Origin: Acidimicrobiaceae bacterium
GTDB lineage: Bacteria > Actinomycetota > Acidimicrobiia > Acidimicrobiales > RAAP-2
Length of the DNA stretch: 36,461 nt
NCBI GenBank assembly: GCA_003132305.1
Contig: PKXJ01000022.1
Coordinates: 10,101-46,561, forward strand
Direction of reading: 5' to 3'
A program made the position numbers and the translations under genes. Positions 1 to 6,618 of this stretch are shown piece by piece. Numbering within the stretch: the stretch's first letter is position 1; every line of letters begins with the position of its first letter. Under the pieces are notes generated by a model. It was not told the DNA's origin. It did no database searches and was given only the letters and a program-made list of their open reading frames with translations.

Positions 1-83
1 ACGCCGACGCACTTGTGCACAGCCCAATTTCCCTCGCTCGTCGGGGCGTCTTCGTAACGCAGGGCGCACTGGAATACGCGTAG
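1..83 (+). CDS. XRE-type regulator, C-terminal end only (antitoxin-like partner of the next gene)
   Basis: Reading from base 3, the window opens inside a gene whose last 26 codons end in TAG at 81-83. The tail (residues ending ARRGVFVTQGALEYA) matches the end of the complete XRE protein at 16062-16670 (AFMRHGVLVAAEELASV) in length and pattern: a basic dipeptide, Gly-Val, a hydrophobic run, then an acidic/Leu end. Its stop codon shares one base with the GTG start of the DUF6036 gene (TAGTG), the same join as in the other pair (TAATG). I infer that it is the lost partner of that pair. The helix-turn-helix and promoter lie outside the window, so identity rests on the tail alignment and gene order. 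Confidence 0.6.
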   Translation, partial: ADALVHSPISLARRGVFVTQGALEYA

Positions 84-634
84 TGACGCTTCTCGGCCGT
101 CGAGAGTTACTCGAAGCCCTCAGGGAACTCGACGAGGAATTGAAGATCCTTAACGTTCGAGGTGAAGTGTTCATCGTCGGCGGAGCTGCGATGGCAATCG
201 CCTACGACACCCGAAGGACGACTGCCGACGTTGACGCCGTCTTCGTGCCGTCCAGCGAAGTGCGGAAGGCAGCATCCCGCGTGGCTGAACGATTGAATCT
301 CGAGCCCGACTGGCTCAACGACGGTGCGAAAGCGTTCTTGCCCGGCGAAGACGAGAATCAGATAGGAGTCTATGAAGGCCAGCACCTCAGCGTCGCGGCG
401 GCGTCGCCCCAATACCTACTAGCGATGAAACTCATGGCGTCGCGAGTCGAGCGGGATCAGGACGACATCCGCGAGTTGTACAGGCTATGCGGTCTTACAA
501 CCGCCGAGCAGGGCCTTGATCTCTTGGCGTCGTACTATCCGGAACACCTGATTCTGCCCAGAGTCCAATATCTGCTCCAAGAGATGTTCCCGGTTGGGCA
601 CGAACGGAACCGTGACACCGGGTTGTCGCGCTGA
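83..634 (+). CDS. DUF6036 nucleotidyltransferase-fold protein (putative toxin of an XRE/NTase pair)
   Basis: 183 aa. The N-terminal half carries a nucleotidyltransferase-like signature: FIVGGAAM (Gly33-Gly34) followed by TADVDAV with Asp49 and Asp51, the GG and DxD elements of the fold. A C-terminal helical part has LAMKLMASR, RDQDDI and LCGLTTAEQ, as in AbiEii/MNT-like and DUF6036 proteins. It is clearly homologous along its length to the protein at 15547-16062 (shared FIVGGA, DVD, DWLN, LAMK, RD..DI and LCG.T..EQ). The GTG start is set by the one-base overlap with the upstream XRE tail, implying translational coupling. Toxin activity is inferred from the family resemblance and operon form; its target cannot be read from the sequence. 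Confidence 0.8.
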   Translation: MTLLGRRELLEALRELDEELKILNVRGEVFIVGGAAMAIAYDTRRTTADVDAVFVPSSEVRKAASRVAERLNLEPDWLNDGAKAFLPGEDENQIGVYEGQHLSVAAASPQYLLAMKLMASRVERDQDDIRELYRLCGLTTAEQGLDLLASYYPEHLILPRVQYLLQEMFPVGHERNRDTGLSR

Positions 635-731
635 TGCTGGGCGCGAATCGGGTATGACCGGCATTGGCGGAGTCCAGGAGTCATCGCAACACCTGGTGAT
701 CCAGCATTGATTTGCTGAACTACCTAGGAGG

Positions 732-938
732 TTGACCTTGACCGCACACATGACCAACGAGCAGTGCCAACTCGCTCGCCGACTTCAAGCGTTGGGCAAG
801 AGTCTTCGCGATAGTGCCAAGGAGATTGGTGCGAGTAGTGCCGGCGTTCACGTGATGTTGCGTGGCCCACGTCGTAAGGCGCTCCGACGTCTGGACGCCC
901 GCTCGAGGTCGACGACGCTCCCACCCCGAGACATCTGA
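732..938 (+). pseudogene. IS30-like transposase remnant, N-terminal helix-turn-helix only
   Basis: A strong ribosome binding site (AGGAGG, 726-731) precedes an open frame with in-frame ATG at 750. It encodes LARRLQALGKSLRDSAKEIG followed by SSAGVHVMLRG, a resolvase/IS30-style HTH. Around 865-885 the expected continuation (RRSDVWTPARG) is found one frame away, after which a short TTLPPRDI piece is back in the first frame and hits a stop at 936-938. I therefore see at least two frame disruptions and no DDE catalytic domain. Bases 640-720 may be the element's left flank. The IS30 assignment is from memory of the family's two-HTH N-terminus; another HTH transposase is possible. Confidence 0.5.
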
Positions 939-1060
939 CCGCTGCCCAATAGTTTGTTGCACAGCGCCGAAGGCGAAGCGGATGCGTTCGCGACCACCAT
1001 TCCAAGGGATAGCACCAACGCGGCCGCGCTCACGATCGCAGCCGCAGTCTTGTGGCTCAT
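848..1060 (-). pseudogene. Secreted-protein gene cut off after its signal peptide
   Basis: 70 codons starting ATG at 1060, overlapping the stop of the methyltransferase gene by ATGA. The first 29 residues form a classic signal peptide: MSHK, a long Ala/Val/Leu core, then ANASA and a likely cleavage site before SPSALC. After about residue 40 the frame runs antisense through the IS30-like remnant and turns into Arg/Ser-rich text. This suggests that the insertion replaced the mature protein. It could still make a short exported peptide, but the composition break near 940 favours a truncated gene. The original function is not recoverable. Confidence 0.45.
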
Positions 1061-1959
1061 TTGCGGGTTACGAATACCTCAAGGAATTCACCATCGAGTC
1101 CGCGCGCCCGGTCATGGAACGGGTAAGCCTGCGTCGTCAGTCCACAGTTCGCAGTGATGAAATCCACGATATCGTCACCCCACTCACGTACTACCAAGGA
1201 CCCAGCTGGATCGACCGGGTTTCCGTGGTACTCGGGGGGCTCTAGATGCCTGACCCCCGTATCCGAGGGAACGGCGCGGACGAGGGTACTGCGGCCTCGG
1301 TAGACCGGTACCGTGAAGATGTGGGCACCGCCGGGGCGCAGTACCCTAGCGATCTCCTTGATGGCCAGCTCGGGGCGAAGCACATGTTCGAAGACGTCTT
1401 GCGTGATTAGAACGTCGATCGATTCGTCCAACAACGTCATGGATTCGAGATCCTGGCACGTGGCATCTCCGGCTCGCGCCCCCCGGGGGACCTGGGGCAA
1501 CAGGTAGTGCGAGGCTGAATACCCGCGACACTCTCGTTTGAACTTGGCCGATGCGGGACCTGATGGGCTGCCCTCGTGAATGGTGAGACTGCGCCAGCTG
1601 GGGAAGGTCTCGTTCAGGACGATGGTCAACGCCCGGTAGCGGGGAATGGAGTGACAGCGCACGCAGAAGTATTGATCGCGCAGCCAGGGGCCCGCCTCAA
1701 CGAATAAGGTGCGAGACTCGCAGACGGGACAGAACCCCATGTTGACCCTGCCACCGAGGAGGGCGCGCCCGCCACGAATGGCACGGGCTAAGAAACGTGG
1801 CGATCGCGTCATTTGGCCAACGGTAGTGCGCGCGTGCGATCGAACCAAAAGTGACCGGTTCGCTAGCGCTAGTACCAGCCGTAGTACCGGGCCCGACCAA
1901 AACTCAGACACCTCCAACCGCGCCAGTGTACCAGCGACGCTCGCGATCACAACGTTCAA
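1057..1959 (-). CDS. Zinc-finger class I SAM-dependent methyltransferase
   Basis: 300 aa. An unusual N-terminal zinc-binding element, CPVC (Cys77, Cys80) paired with CVRC (Cys99, Cys102), is followed by a Methyltransf_11-type domain: a motif II-like Asp before CQDLESM, IDVLITQDVFEHV (about 181-193), and IARVLRPGG with the post-III turn at about 203-211. The RYRAL segment after the fingers and the IHEGSPSG region are typical of a family found near polysaccharide genes. The substrate is probably a sugar or lipid-linked intermediate, but this is inference. The first 73 residues precede any recognisable domain; ATG at 1740, preceded by AGGG five bases upstream, is a credible alternative start (227 aa). 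It is divergent from the WbsX gene and its stop overlaps the truncated secreted gene. Confidence 0.75.
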   Translation of the reverse strand: MNVVIASVAGTLARLEVSEFWSGPVLRLVLALANRSLLVRSHARTTVGQMTRSPRFLARAIRGGRALLGGRVNMGFCPVCESRTLFVEAGPWLRDQYFCVRCHSIPRYRALTIVLNETFPSWRSLTIHEGSPSGPASAKFKRECRGYSASHYLLPQVPRGARAGDATCQDLESMTLLDESIDVLITQDVFEHVLRPELAIKEIARVLRPGGAHIFTVPVYRGRSTLVRAVPSDTGVRHLEPPEYHGNPVDPAGSLVVREWGDDIVDFITANCGLTTQAYPFHDRARGLDGEFLEVFVTRK

Positions 1960-2283
1960 TTACGCTACGAGACCGCCAGAATGGCGACGCCGGTGAACGA
2001 CGCCGAATGACGCGATCGCCAAGTTTCTTAGCCGTAGAGTCCCCGTACTCGGCGGGGCTGCGCAGGGAGTACGTCGTCGGATCCGAGTAGTTGCTCTCTA
2101 CCCGCGAACGATGCACCACACGACCTTCAGTCATCGAGTCTCGAGGCTTTGCACTCATGGAACATTGTCGAATCACTACGCGGGCGCTGAGCGAAGATTC
2201 TTTCGAATTACTCAACAAAGTCGTGTCGGTACGACGACGCAGATCGACCAGATAATGTGAAGTCACCAAACGGGAGACGTTCA
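1960..2283. other. Intergenic region between divergent surface-glycan genes
   Basis: 324 bases between the divergent methyltransferase and WbsX-type genes. No recognisable protein on either strand. Somewhat richer in A/T runs near 2190-2260, consistent with promoters for both directions. A GGGAG ribosome binding site at 2272-2276 serves the rightward gene. I could not place a convincing -35/-10 pair. Confidence 0.4.
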
Positions 2284-3399
2284 GTGACCGAACCCACCAA
2301 GACAACCTTGCTGGCGTTTTACTTGCCTCAGTACCATCCAATACCGGAGAACGACGAGTGGTGGGGAGAAGGCTTTACGGAGTGGACCAACGTAACGAAA
2401 GCGGTCCCTCAGTTCCGTGGTCACTATCAGCCTCACGTCCCAACAGATCTTGGCTACTACGACCTTCGAGATCCTGAAGTGCGCCACCGACAGGCGGATA
2501 TGGCGGCCGAGGCCGGCATTGGCGTCTTCGCCTACTACCACTACTGGTTCAACAGTAAGACGCTGCTGGAGAAGCCGGTCGAAGAGATACTGCGCAGTGA
2601 GGAGCAGGAGTTTCCATTCATCTTGGTGTGGGCCAACGAGAACTGGACTCGTCGTTGGAATGGCGGTGGGCACGAGATCCTTATACAACAGCACTACTCA
2701 CTCGAGGACGACCTCGAACACATCCAAGCGCTGCGCCCGGCGCTCACCGATAGTAGATATTTTCGCCGCGGCGACAAACCAGTTTTGGCCATATACCGAA
2801 GTTCGTTGCTGCCCGACGCGAAGGCCACGACGGACCTCTGGAGGGCGGAGGCGGCGCGTTGGGGCCTCGCGGGTCTCTACCTCGTGTCCATGGAAAGTTG
2901 CGCCGACAAGGTGAGCGATCCTCGTCCACTCGGTTTTGACGCGGCGGTCGAGTTTCCACCCACGTGGACCAACCTTCCAAGAAGACCTTGGCGTTATTTT
3001 CTCCGTCGTTGCTTTCGCTGGCTACGTCCGCGCTTCTCACACCACCTGCTGCGCTACGACGACGTGGCGGAGCGAGCGATGACCCGATCCGAGCCCGACT
3101 ATCCCCGTTGGCCCGGTGTTACACCTGGATTCGACAACACTGCTCGGCGACGACGAGGCGCGACGGTGCTCGTTGATCCGTCACCGGAAACCTACGAGCG
3201 CTGGTTGGTGGATGCTCTGCAACGATGTAACGAGGTTGTGAACAAGGTCAACGACGGGTTGGATGGACTCGTCTTCATTAATGCCTGGAATGAGTGGGGC
3301 GAAGGAAATCACCTTGAACCGGACGAACGTCACGGCCACGACTTCCTCCTCGCCACCAAAAGAGCTCTGAGAGTGGTCGCCCCCGCGAAGGGTTCGTAG
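2284..3399 (+). CDS. WbsX-like glycosyltransferase / GH99-like domain protein
   Basis: 371 aa from GTG 2284, chosen because GGGAG lies seven bases upstream; a GTG at 2257 would add nine residues without a site. Hallmarks of the WbsX family (PF14307) are present: LLAFYLPQYHPIPENDEWWG at the N-terminus, GFTEWTNV, FAYYHYWF, the WANENWTRRW segment, and C-terminal FINAWNEWGEGNHLEPD. The family has a GH99-like TIM barrel and is encoded in O-antigen and other surface polysaccharide clusters, where it is thought to add or process a sugar. No signal peptide is seen, so it likely acts in the cytoplasm. The methyltransferase and polytopic membrane protein alongside fit a small surface-glycan island. Confidence 0.88.
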   Translation: MTEPTKTTLLAFYLPQYHPIPENDEWWGEGFTEWTNVTKAVPQFRGHYQPHVPTDLGYYDLRDPEVRHRQADMAAEAGIGVFAYYHYWFNSKTLLEKPVEEILRSEEQEFPFILVWANENWTRRWNGGGHEILIQQHYSLEDDLEHIQALRPALTDSRYFRRGDKPVLAIYRSSLLPDAKATTDLWRAEAARWGLAGLYLVSMESCADKVSDPRPLGFDAAVEFPPTWTNLPRRPWRYFLRRCFRWLRPRFSHHLLRYDDVAERAMTRSEPDYPRWPGVTPGFDNTARRRRGATVLVDPSPETYERWLVDALQRCNEVVNKVNDGLDGLVFINAWNEWGEGNHLEPDERHGHDFLLATKRALRVVAPAKGS

Positions 3400-3550
3400 C
3401 GCTGACGACACGTAGTCGAGTGACTCGTGAATTCGTCGGTTGTTGAACCAGTCAACGTAGTTGAGCGTCGCCCCTTCGACGTGCTCGACGTTGCCCCAAG
3501 GTCTCTTGCGATGAACCAATTCAGAGCGAAACTTCTTCGAGTTCAGCTTC
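3400..3550 (-). pseudogene. IS3-family transposase C-terminal remnant (copy A)
   Basis: On the minus strand this stretch reads KKFRSELVHRKRPWG, then VEGATLNYVDWFNNRRIHE and SLDYV, which is the end of an IS3-type OrfB integrase domain (family pattern: SELIHR, VDWFN.RRLH, then PPAEFE..YY). The terminal PPAEFE part is missing because the WbsX gene abuts at 3399. At DNA level about 70 bases (3407-3480) closely match copy B near 5140-5215 in the same orientation. No start, no DDE residues upstream and no inverted repeat remain. Confidence 0.7.
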
Positions 3551-3581
3551 CCCAGAGAAAGTAGACACGGGGGTGAGACAG

Positions 3582-4943
3582 CTAAGAATTCTCAATGACG
3601 GACAAATCCACTGGGCCGTGAGCGCTCCAACCAGTTCGATACTCCGGGTGACCTAGCCGCGCGAAGGAGGATTTTTTGGGACAAAATAACGTAACTGCGC
3701 CCCAACCGGCCGGGCTTACTGGCACCTTGATTTCCTGGAGTCCCCGCGCGCAACCGCGACTGTAGGACGCAACGCCAGCCGGCCAGGACGGTCCCGAGAG
3801 CCGGTACGCGGTCGCCGGGAATCCAATAAGTGCAACGGAAACCATTCCTAATGCTACGAACCTCTTAAGTGGAACCGAGAGGTGAGGTGCGGCGAGTGCT
3901 AGAGCGGCGACGGCAAAAAGGTCCGCAGTTGCCGCGTATCGATATCCGACGTCACCAGTTATTCCAGCTGTCACGACAAAGAGAAGAAGTCCAGCGACCA
4001 GAGCTGCAACAACATCTCTCTGGCTCCGAAGGCGGTACCAGACGTACGCGATGCCTGCTCCGATCAAGACAGAGATCGAGGCCGTCACGTAGTTGGGGAT
4101 AGGTAAGTATCCGGCCAAGCCCAAAAGGGACTGTTTCAGTAGAAGAATGTTAAGACCTGGATGACGTGCCACGCCGACGACGTCGCGAGATCCGAATTCG
4201 ATAAGGCCGGCCTGAATCGCCATGGCGGCGCAGATCGCCAGTACGGATGAGCGGTGCTGTCTCCACCACCCCGCGCGCACGAACAACGCCGGAAACACCA
4301 GCAGGGTCAGTGGAGTGGAGATCCCGGCGACAAAAACTACGATGACCGTAAGAAACTGACGAGATCGAGAATCCTCACTGCCCTGACCGAGGACCGCCCA
4401 AAACGCCGCGTAGACCAGTAGCCACTGCAGGTTGATGATGTTCCCTAGTGATTCCACCCGAAGTGCCGGGCCGAGTCCAATGACCACGGCGGCAACCGCG
4501 GCCCATCCCTTTGAACGAATTTGACGCAACGCCCGATCAAAGATGAAGGCCGCGAGTAGCGCTGATACCAATGCACTCGTCACAACGCAGTAGGCGCTGT
4601 AAGAATCTAAGGGGAGCCAGGAACCGATCAGAGCAATGCCGCGAGGAAGTTCTGAAGCGTATCCGGAGTAGGTGTAGAACAAGGAGCTGAACCCGTGCGC
4701 CCTCGCGTCTCCCAGCAGTATTTTACCGTCTTCCGCCCAGACTTTAGAAAAGATATCTCCCGTGACGAGCAGCCGCAGAAGTTGAACACCGGCGGTAACA
4801 AGCCCGACTACAGCCAGTAGGGCTTTGGAATAATCAACGTCATCTCGGAATCTGACGCGGCCAGAGAGTCCCGCGACATCACGTTCGGATTTCAAGGAGT
4901 TACCAATATCGAGTAAATACCGACCCCTGACAGTCTTGCGCAA
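3582..4943 (-). CDS. Polytopic membrane protein, possibly GT-C-like glycosyltransferase
   Basis: 453 aa. After a roughly 40-residue hydrophilic N-terminus there are about ten hydrophobic helices. A conserved-looking loop after the first helix (WAEDGKILLGDARAHG, then YSGYASELPRG) resembles an acidic-residue loop seen in actinobacterial GT-C-fold and other polyprenyl-sugar-using membrane proteins. The C-terminal 70 residues are soluble. A role in transferring a lipid-linked sugar outside the membrane is plausible given the methyltransferase and WbsX neighbours, but I cannot name the family. The TTG start at 4943 is weak (no clear ribosome binding site), so the true start may be internal. It sits between two IS3 remnants in the same orientation as itself. 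Confidence 0.7.
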   Translation of the reverse strand: MRKTVRGRYLLDIGNSLKSERDVAGLSGRVRFRDDVDYSKALLAVVGLVTAGVQLLRLLVTGDIFSKVWAEDGKILLGDARAHGFSSLFYTYSGYASELPRGIALIGSWLPLDSYSAYCVVTSALVSALLAAFIFDRALRQIRSKGWAAVAAVVIGLGPALRVESLGNIINLQWLLVYAAFWAVLGQGSEDSRSRQFLTVIVVFVAGISTPLTLLVFPALFVRAGWWRQHRSSVLAICAAMAIQAGLIEFGSRDVVGVARHPGLNILLLKQSLLGLAGYLPIPNYVTASISVLIGAGIAYVWYRLRSQRDVVAALVAGLLLFVVTAGITGDVGYRYAATADLFAVAALALAAPHLSVPLKRFVALGMVSVALIGFPATAYRLSGPSWPAGVASYSRGCARGLQEIKVPVSPAGWGAVTLFCPKKSSFARLGHPEYRTGWSAHGPVDLSVIENS

Positions 4944-5038
4944 TTTCTTTTGAACATTGAAATGACCTGAGCATTCAACACAAACCTCTCACGAGCCGCG
5001 GTCCGAAGGAAATATACGTGAAATCGGGACTGCTGAAG

Positions 5039-5265
5039 TGAATCGCGCCGGGTTTCCTGGAGGGCGAAATCATTTCCAAAACGGCCAGACATTCTGACCC
5101 GCTGGAGACATAGTAGTGAGCCTCGAACTCCAGTGGCGACACGTAGTCGGGCGAATGGTCAATTCGCCGATTGTAGAACCAGTCAGTGTCGTTGAGTGTC
5201 GCCCGTTCGAAAATGTGCGACGTCGCGCGCTTCGCCGCCACGCTACAGCGGGCTGGCACCACGTC
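5039..5265 (-). pseudogene. IS3-family transposase C-terminal remnant with element end (copy B)
   Basis: The minus strand encodes FERATLNDTDWFYNRRIDH and SPDYVSPLEFEAHYY, the C-terminus of an IS3 OrfB. Downstream, at 5039-5062, the plus strand reads TGAATCGCGCCGGGTTTCCT and continues GGAG. This resembles the terminal repeat of IS3 elements in Actinobacteria (from memory, TGAACCGCCCCGGGTTTCC). This copy therefore keeps the right end of the element but lacks everything 5' of the last 40 codons. It is similar in DNA to copy A at 3400-3550. Confidence 0.7.
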
Positions 5266-5544
5266 TTCAACATCCTTACTCGGTCTTGGTGGGCAACGCT
5301 CAATGGCGAATACGAGCTCGCCGCCAAGCTAGCGGGCGCACACCAGGCACTCCAACTCAAGACTCGCGAGCATGCGCGGTTCATCGACAGTCCGCCGGAG
5401 ATCCAATGGGAGATCGACCACCGCGCGAACATTCTCGAAGCACTGGGCTCTGATCAGGCCCAACGACTCATCTCAATCGGGCGAGCACTCCCGTTCGATC
5501 AGGTGATCGACCTCGCACTCGGACGGACCAAGCACGTCCGCTAG
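5266..5544 (+). pseudogene. C-terminal remnant of a TPR/LuxR-type ATPase regulator
   Basis: An open frame ending TAG at 5542-5544 carries LNGEYELAAKLAGAHQAL, a spacer with PPEIQWEIDHR, then a helix ending GRALPFDQVIDLAL. This is the usual end of large AAA-ATPase/TPR/LuxR regulators (A..LLGAAEALR ... E.A...GRALSL.EAV.LAL). The frame stays open leftward only by running antisense through the IS3 copy B remnant, so everything N-terminal of about 5270 has been lost. No start codon or ribosome binding site belongs to it. Confidence 0.55.
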
Positions 5545-5598
5545 GCCGGCTCCCTCGAGTTGCGCGCTGGCGACCGAGCTCCCTCGGTGCTGCGAAAC

Positions 5599-6618
5599 TC
5601 ATGTCTCTCTTCGATCGACGTTCGACAAGGTTCGACTCGGCGCGTCGTCGGATCCAATGGGCCGAGACTGCGTGCGCGGGCCCCTTGTTGGCAGGGCGAC
5701 GATCCCGACGACCACGGCCCACAGTGCCGAAGCCAACGCGAGGTGCACATCGGCGAGTGCCGTGGGAGCGCCCAGCAGGGCGTCGAAGGCGCCCACAGTG
5801 ATCTGGGCTGCCAGCAACACCAATCCGCACAGTGCCAGCACGTGCGGTGCTTGGAAACTGCTACGCCGGCGCCAGAGCGTCACGAGGTAGATGACGACCA
5901 GGCAGACGCCGATGAAGACGAGCGAACGATGCAGGTACTGGAGTGTGACGAGTCCCGCCGGTGCCCGACTTTCAAAACACGCGGGCCACGATTTACACGC
6001 CGACTGCGCCCCGCCGTCGACCACCAGTGAGCCCGACACGAACACGAAGAATAGACCGACGACGCTCGCCCAGGCGAGCCGATCCCCTCGTGGAAACGGC
6101 GACCACGACTCTTCGGGGTCGACGAATGACGCGACCGCCGTCACCGTAACGATCGCAAGAAACAACAGTCCTACGATGAGGTGGAGCGCGACGGTCGCCG
6201 GTGAATTTTTTGTCAGCACCGTGATAGCGCCAAGCACGATCTGCACCACGATCACCCCTACGGAAACGAAAGCCAATTTTCGAACGTGGCGAGCCACCGG
6301 CCCGACTCGCCACACGAGCACGGCGAGTAGAGCGATGAGGATCGTAACGATGGTCGCGAGGTAGCGGTGGGACTCTTCCATGAATGGATGGAACTGATCG
6401 ATTGGACCGACTTGACCGTTACACAGCGGCCAACTCGAACAACCCATTCCCGAGTTGGTTACACGAACGGTGCTACCGAGCACAATAAGTAAGTAGGTCG
6501 TAACCATGATGGCCAACGCGAGCATCCGGATCCGGCGAATTGTTCCGTCGCGCCCGAGACGTACAGACTTGTCGGGCGCTGACGGCCCAGGCGGCGAGTC
6601 TCTATTGAGGGCAATCAA
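5599..6618 (-). CDS. ctaA: Heme A synthase (COX15/CtaA)
   Basis: 339 aa, eight predicted membrane helices. It oxidises heme O to heme A for cytochrome aa3-type oxidases in the membrane. The four conserved heme-ligand histidines are visible: His84 (EESHRY), His146 (VALHLIVG), His230 (QYLHRS) and His292 (ADVHLA). Both extracytoplasmic Cys pairs are present: Cys60/Cys65 (GCSSWPLC) and Cys208/Cys214 (ACKSWPAC), as in B. subtilis CtaA. It starts with TTG, overlapping the stop of the upstream oxidoreductase by four bases (TTGA), so the two are probably cotranscribed and coupled. Met32 just before helix 1 is an alternative start. No ctaB or oxidase subunit genes are in the window. Confidence 0.93.
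   Translation of the reverse strand: MIALNRDSPPGPSAPDKSVRLGRDGTIRRIRMLALAIMVTTYLLIVLGSTVRVTNSGMGCSSWPLCNGQVGPIDQFHPFMEESHRYLATIVTILIALLAVLVWRVGPVARHVRKLAFVSVGVIVVQIVLGAITVLTKNSPATVALHLIVGLLFLAIVTVTAVASFVDPEESWSPFPRGDRLAWASVVGLFFVFVSGSLVVDGGAQSACKSWPACFESRAPAGLVTLQYLHRSLVFIGVCLVVIYLVTLWRRRSSFQAPHVLALCGLVLLAAQITVGAFDALLGAPTALADVHLALASALWAVVVGIVALPTRGPRTQSRPIGSDDAPSRTLSNVDRRET

Noticed and set aside
1904-2341. Minus-strand frame across the methyltransferase/WbsX intergenic region
   Set aside because: It overlaps both genes, has no recognisable domain and lacks a ribosome binding site.
3400-5265. Composite transposon carrying the membrane-protein gene
   Set aside because: Both IS3 pieces are C-terminal fragments, only one retains an end and no target-site duplication was found, so there is no mobile unit now.
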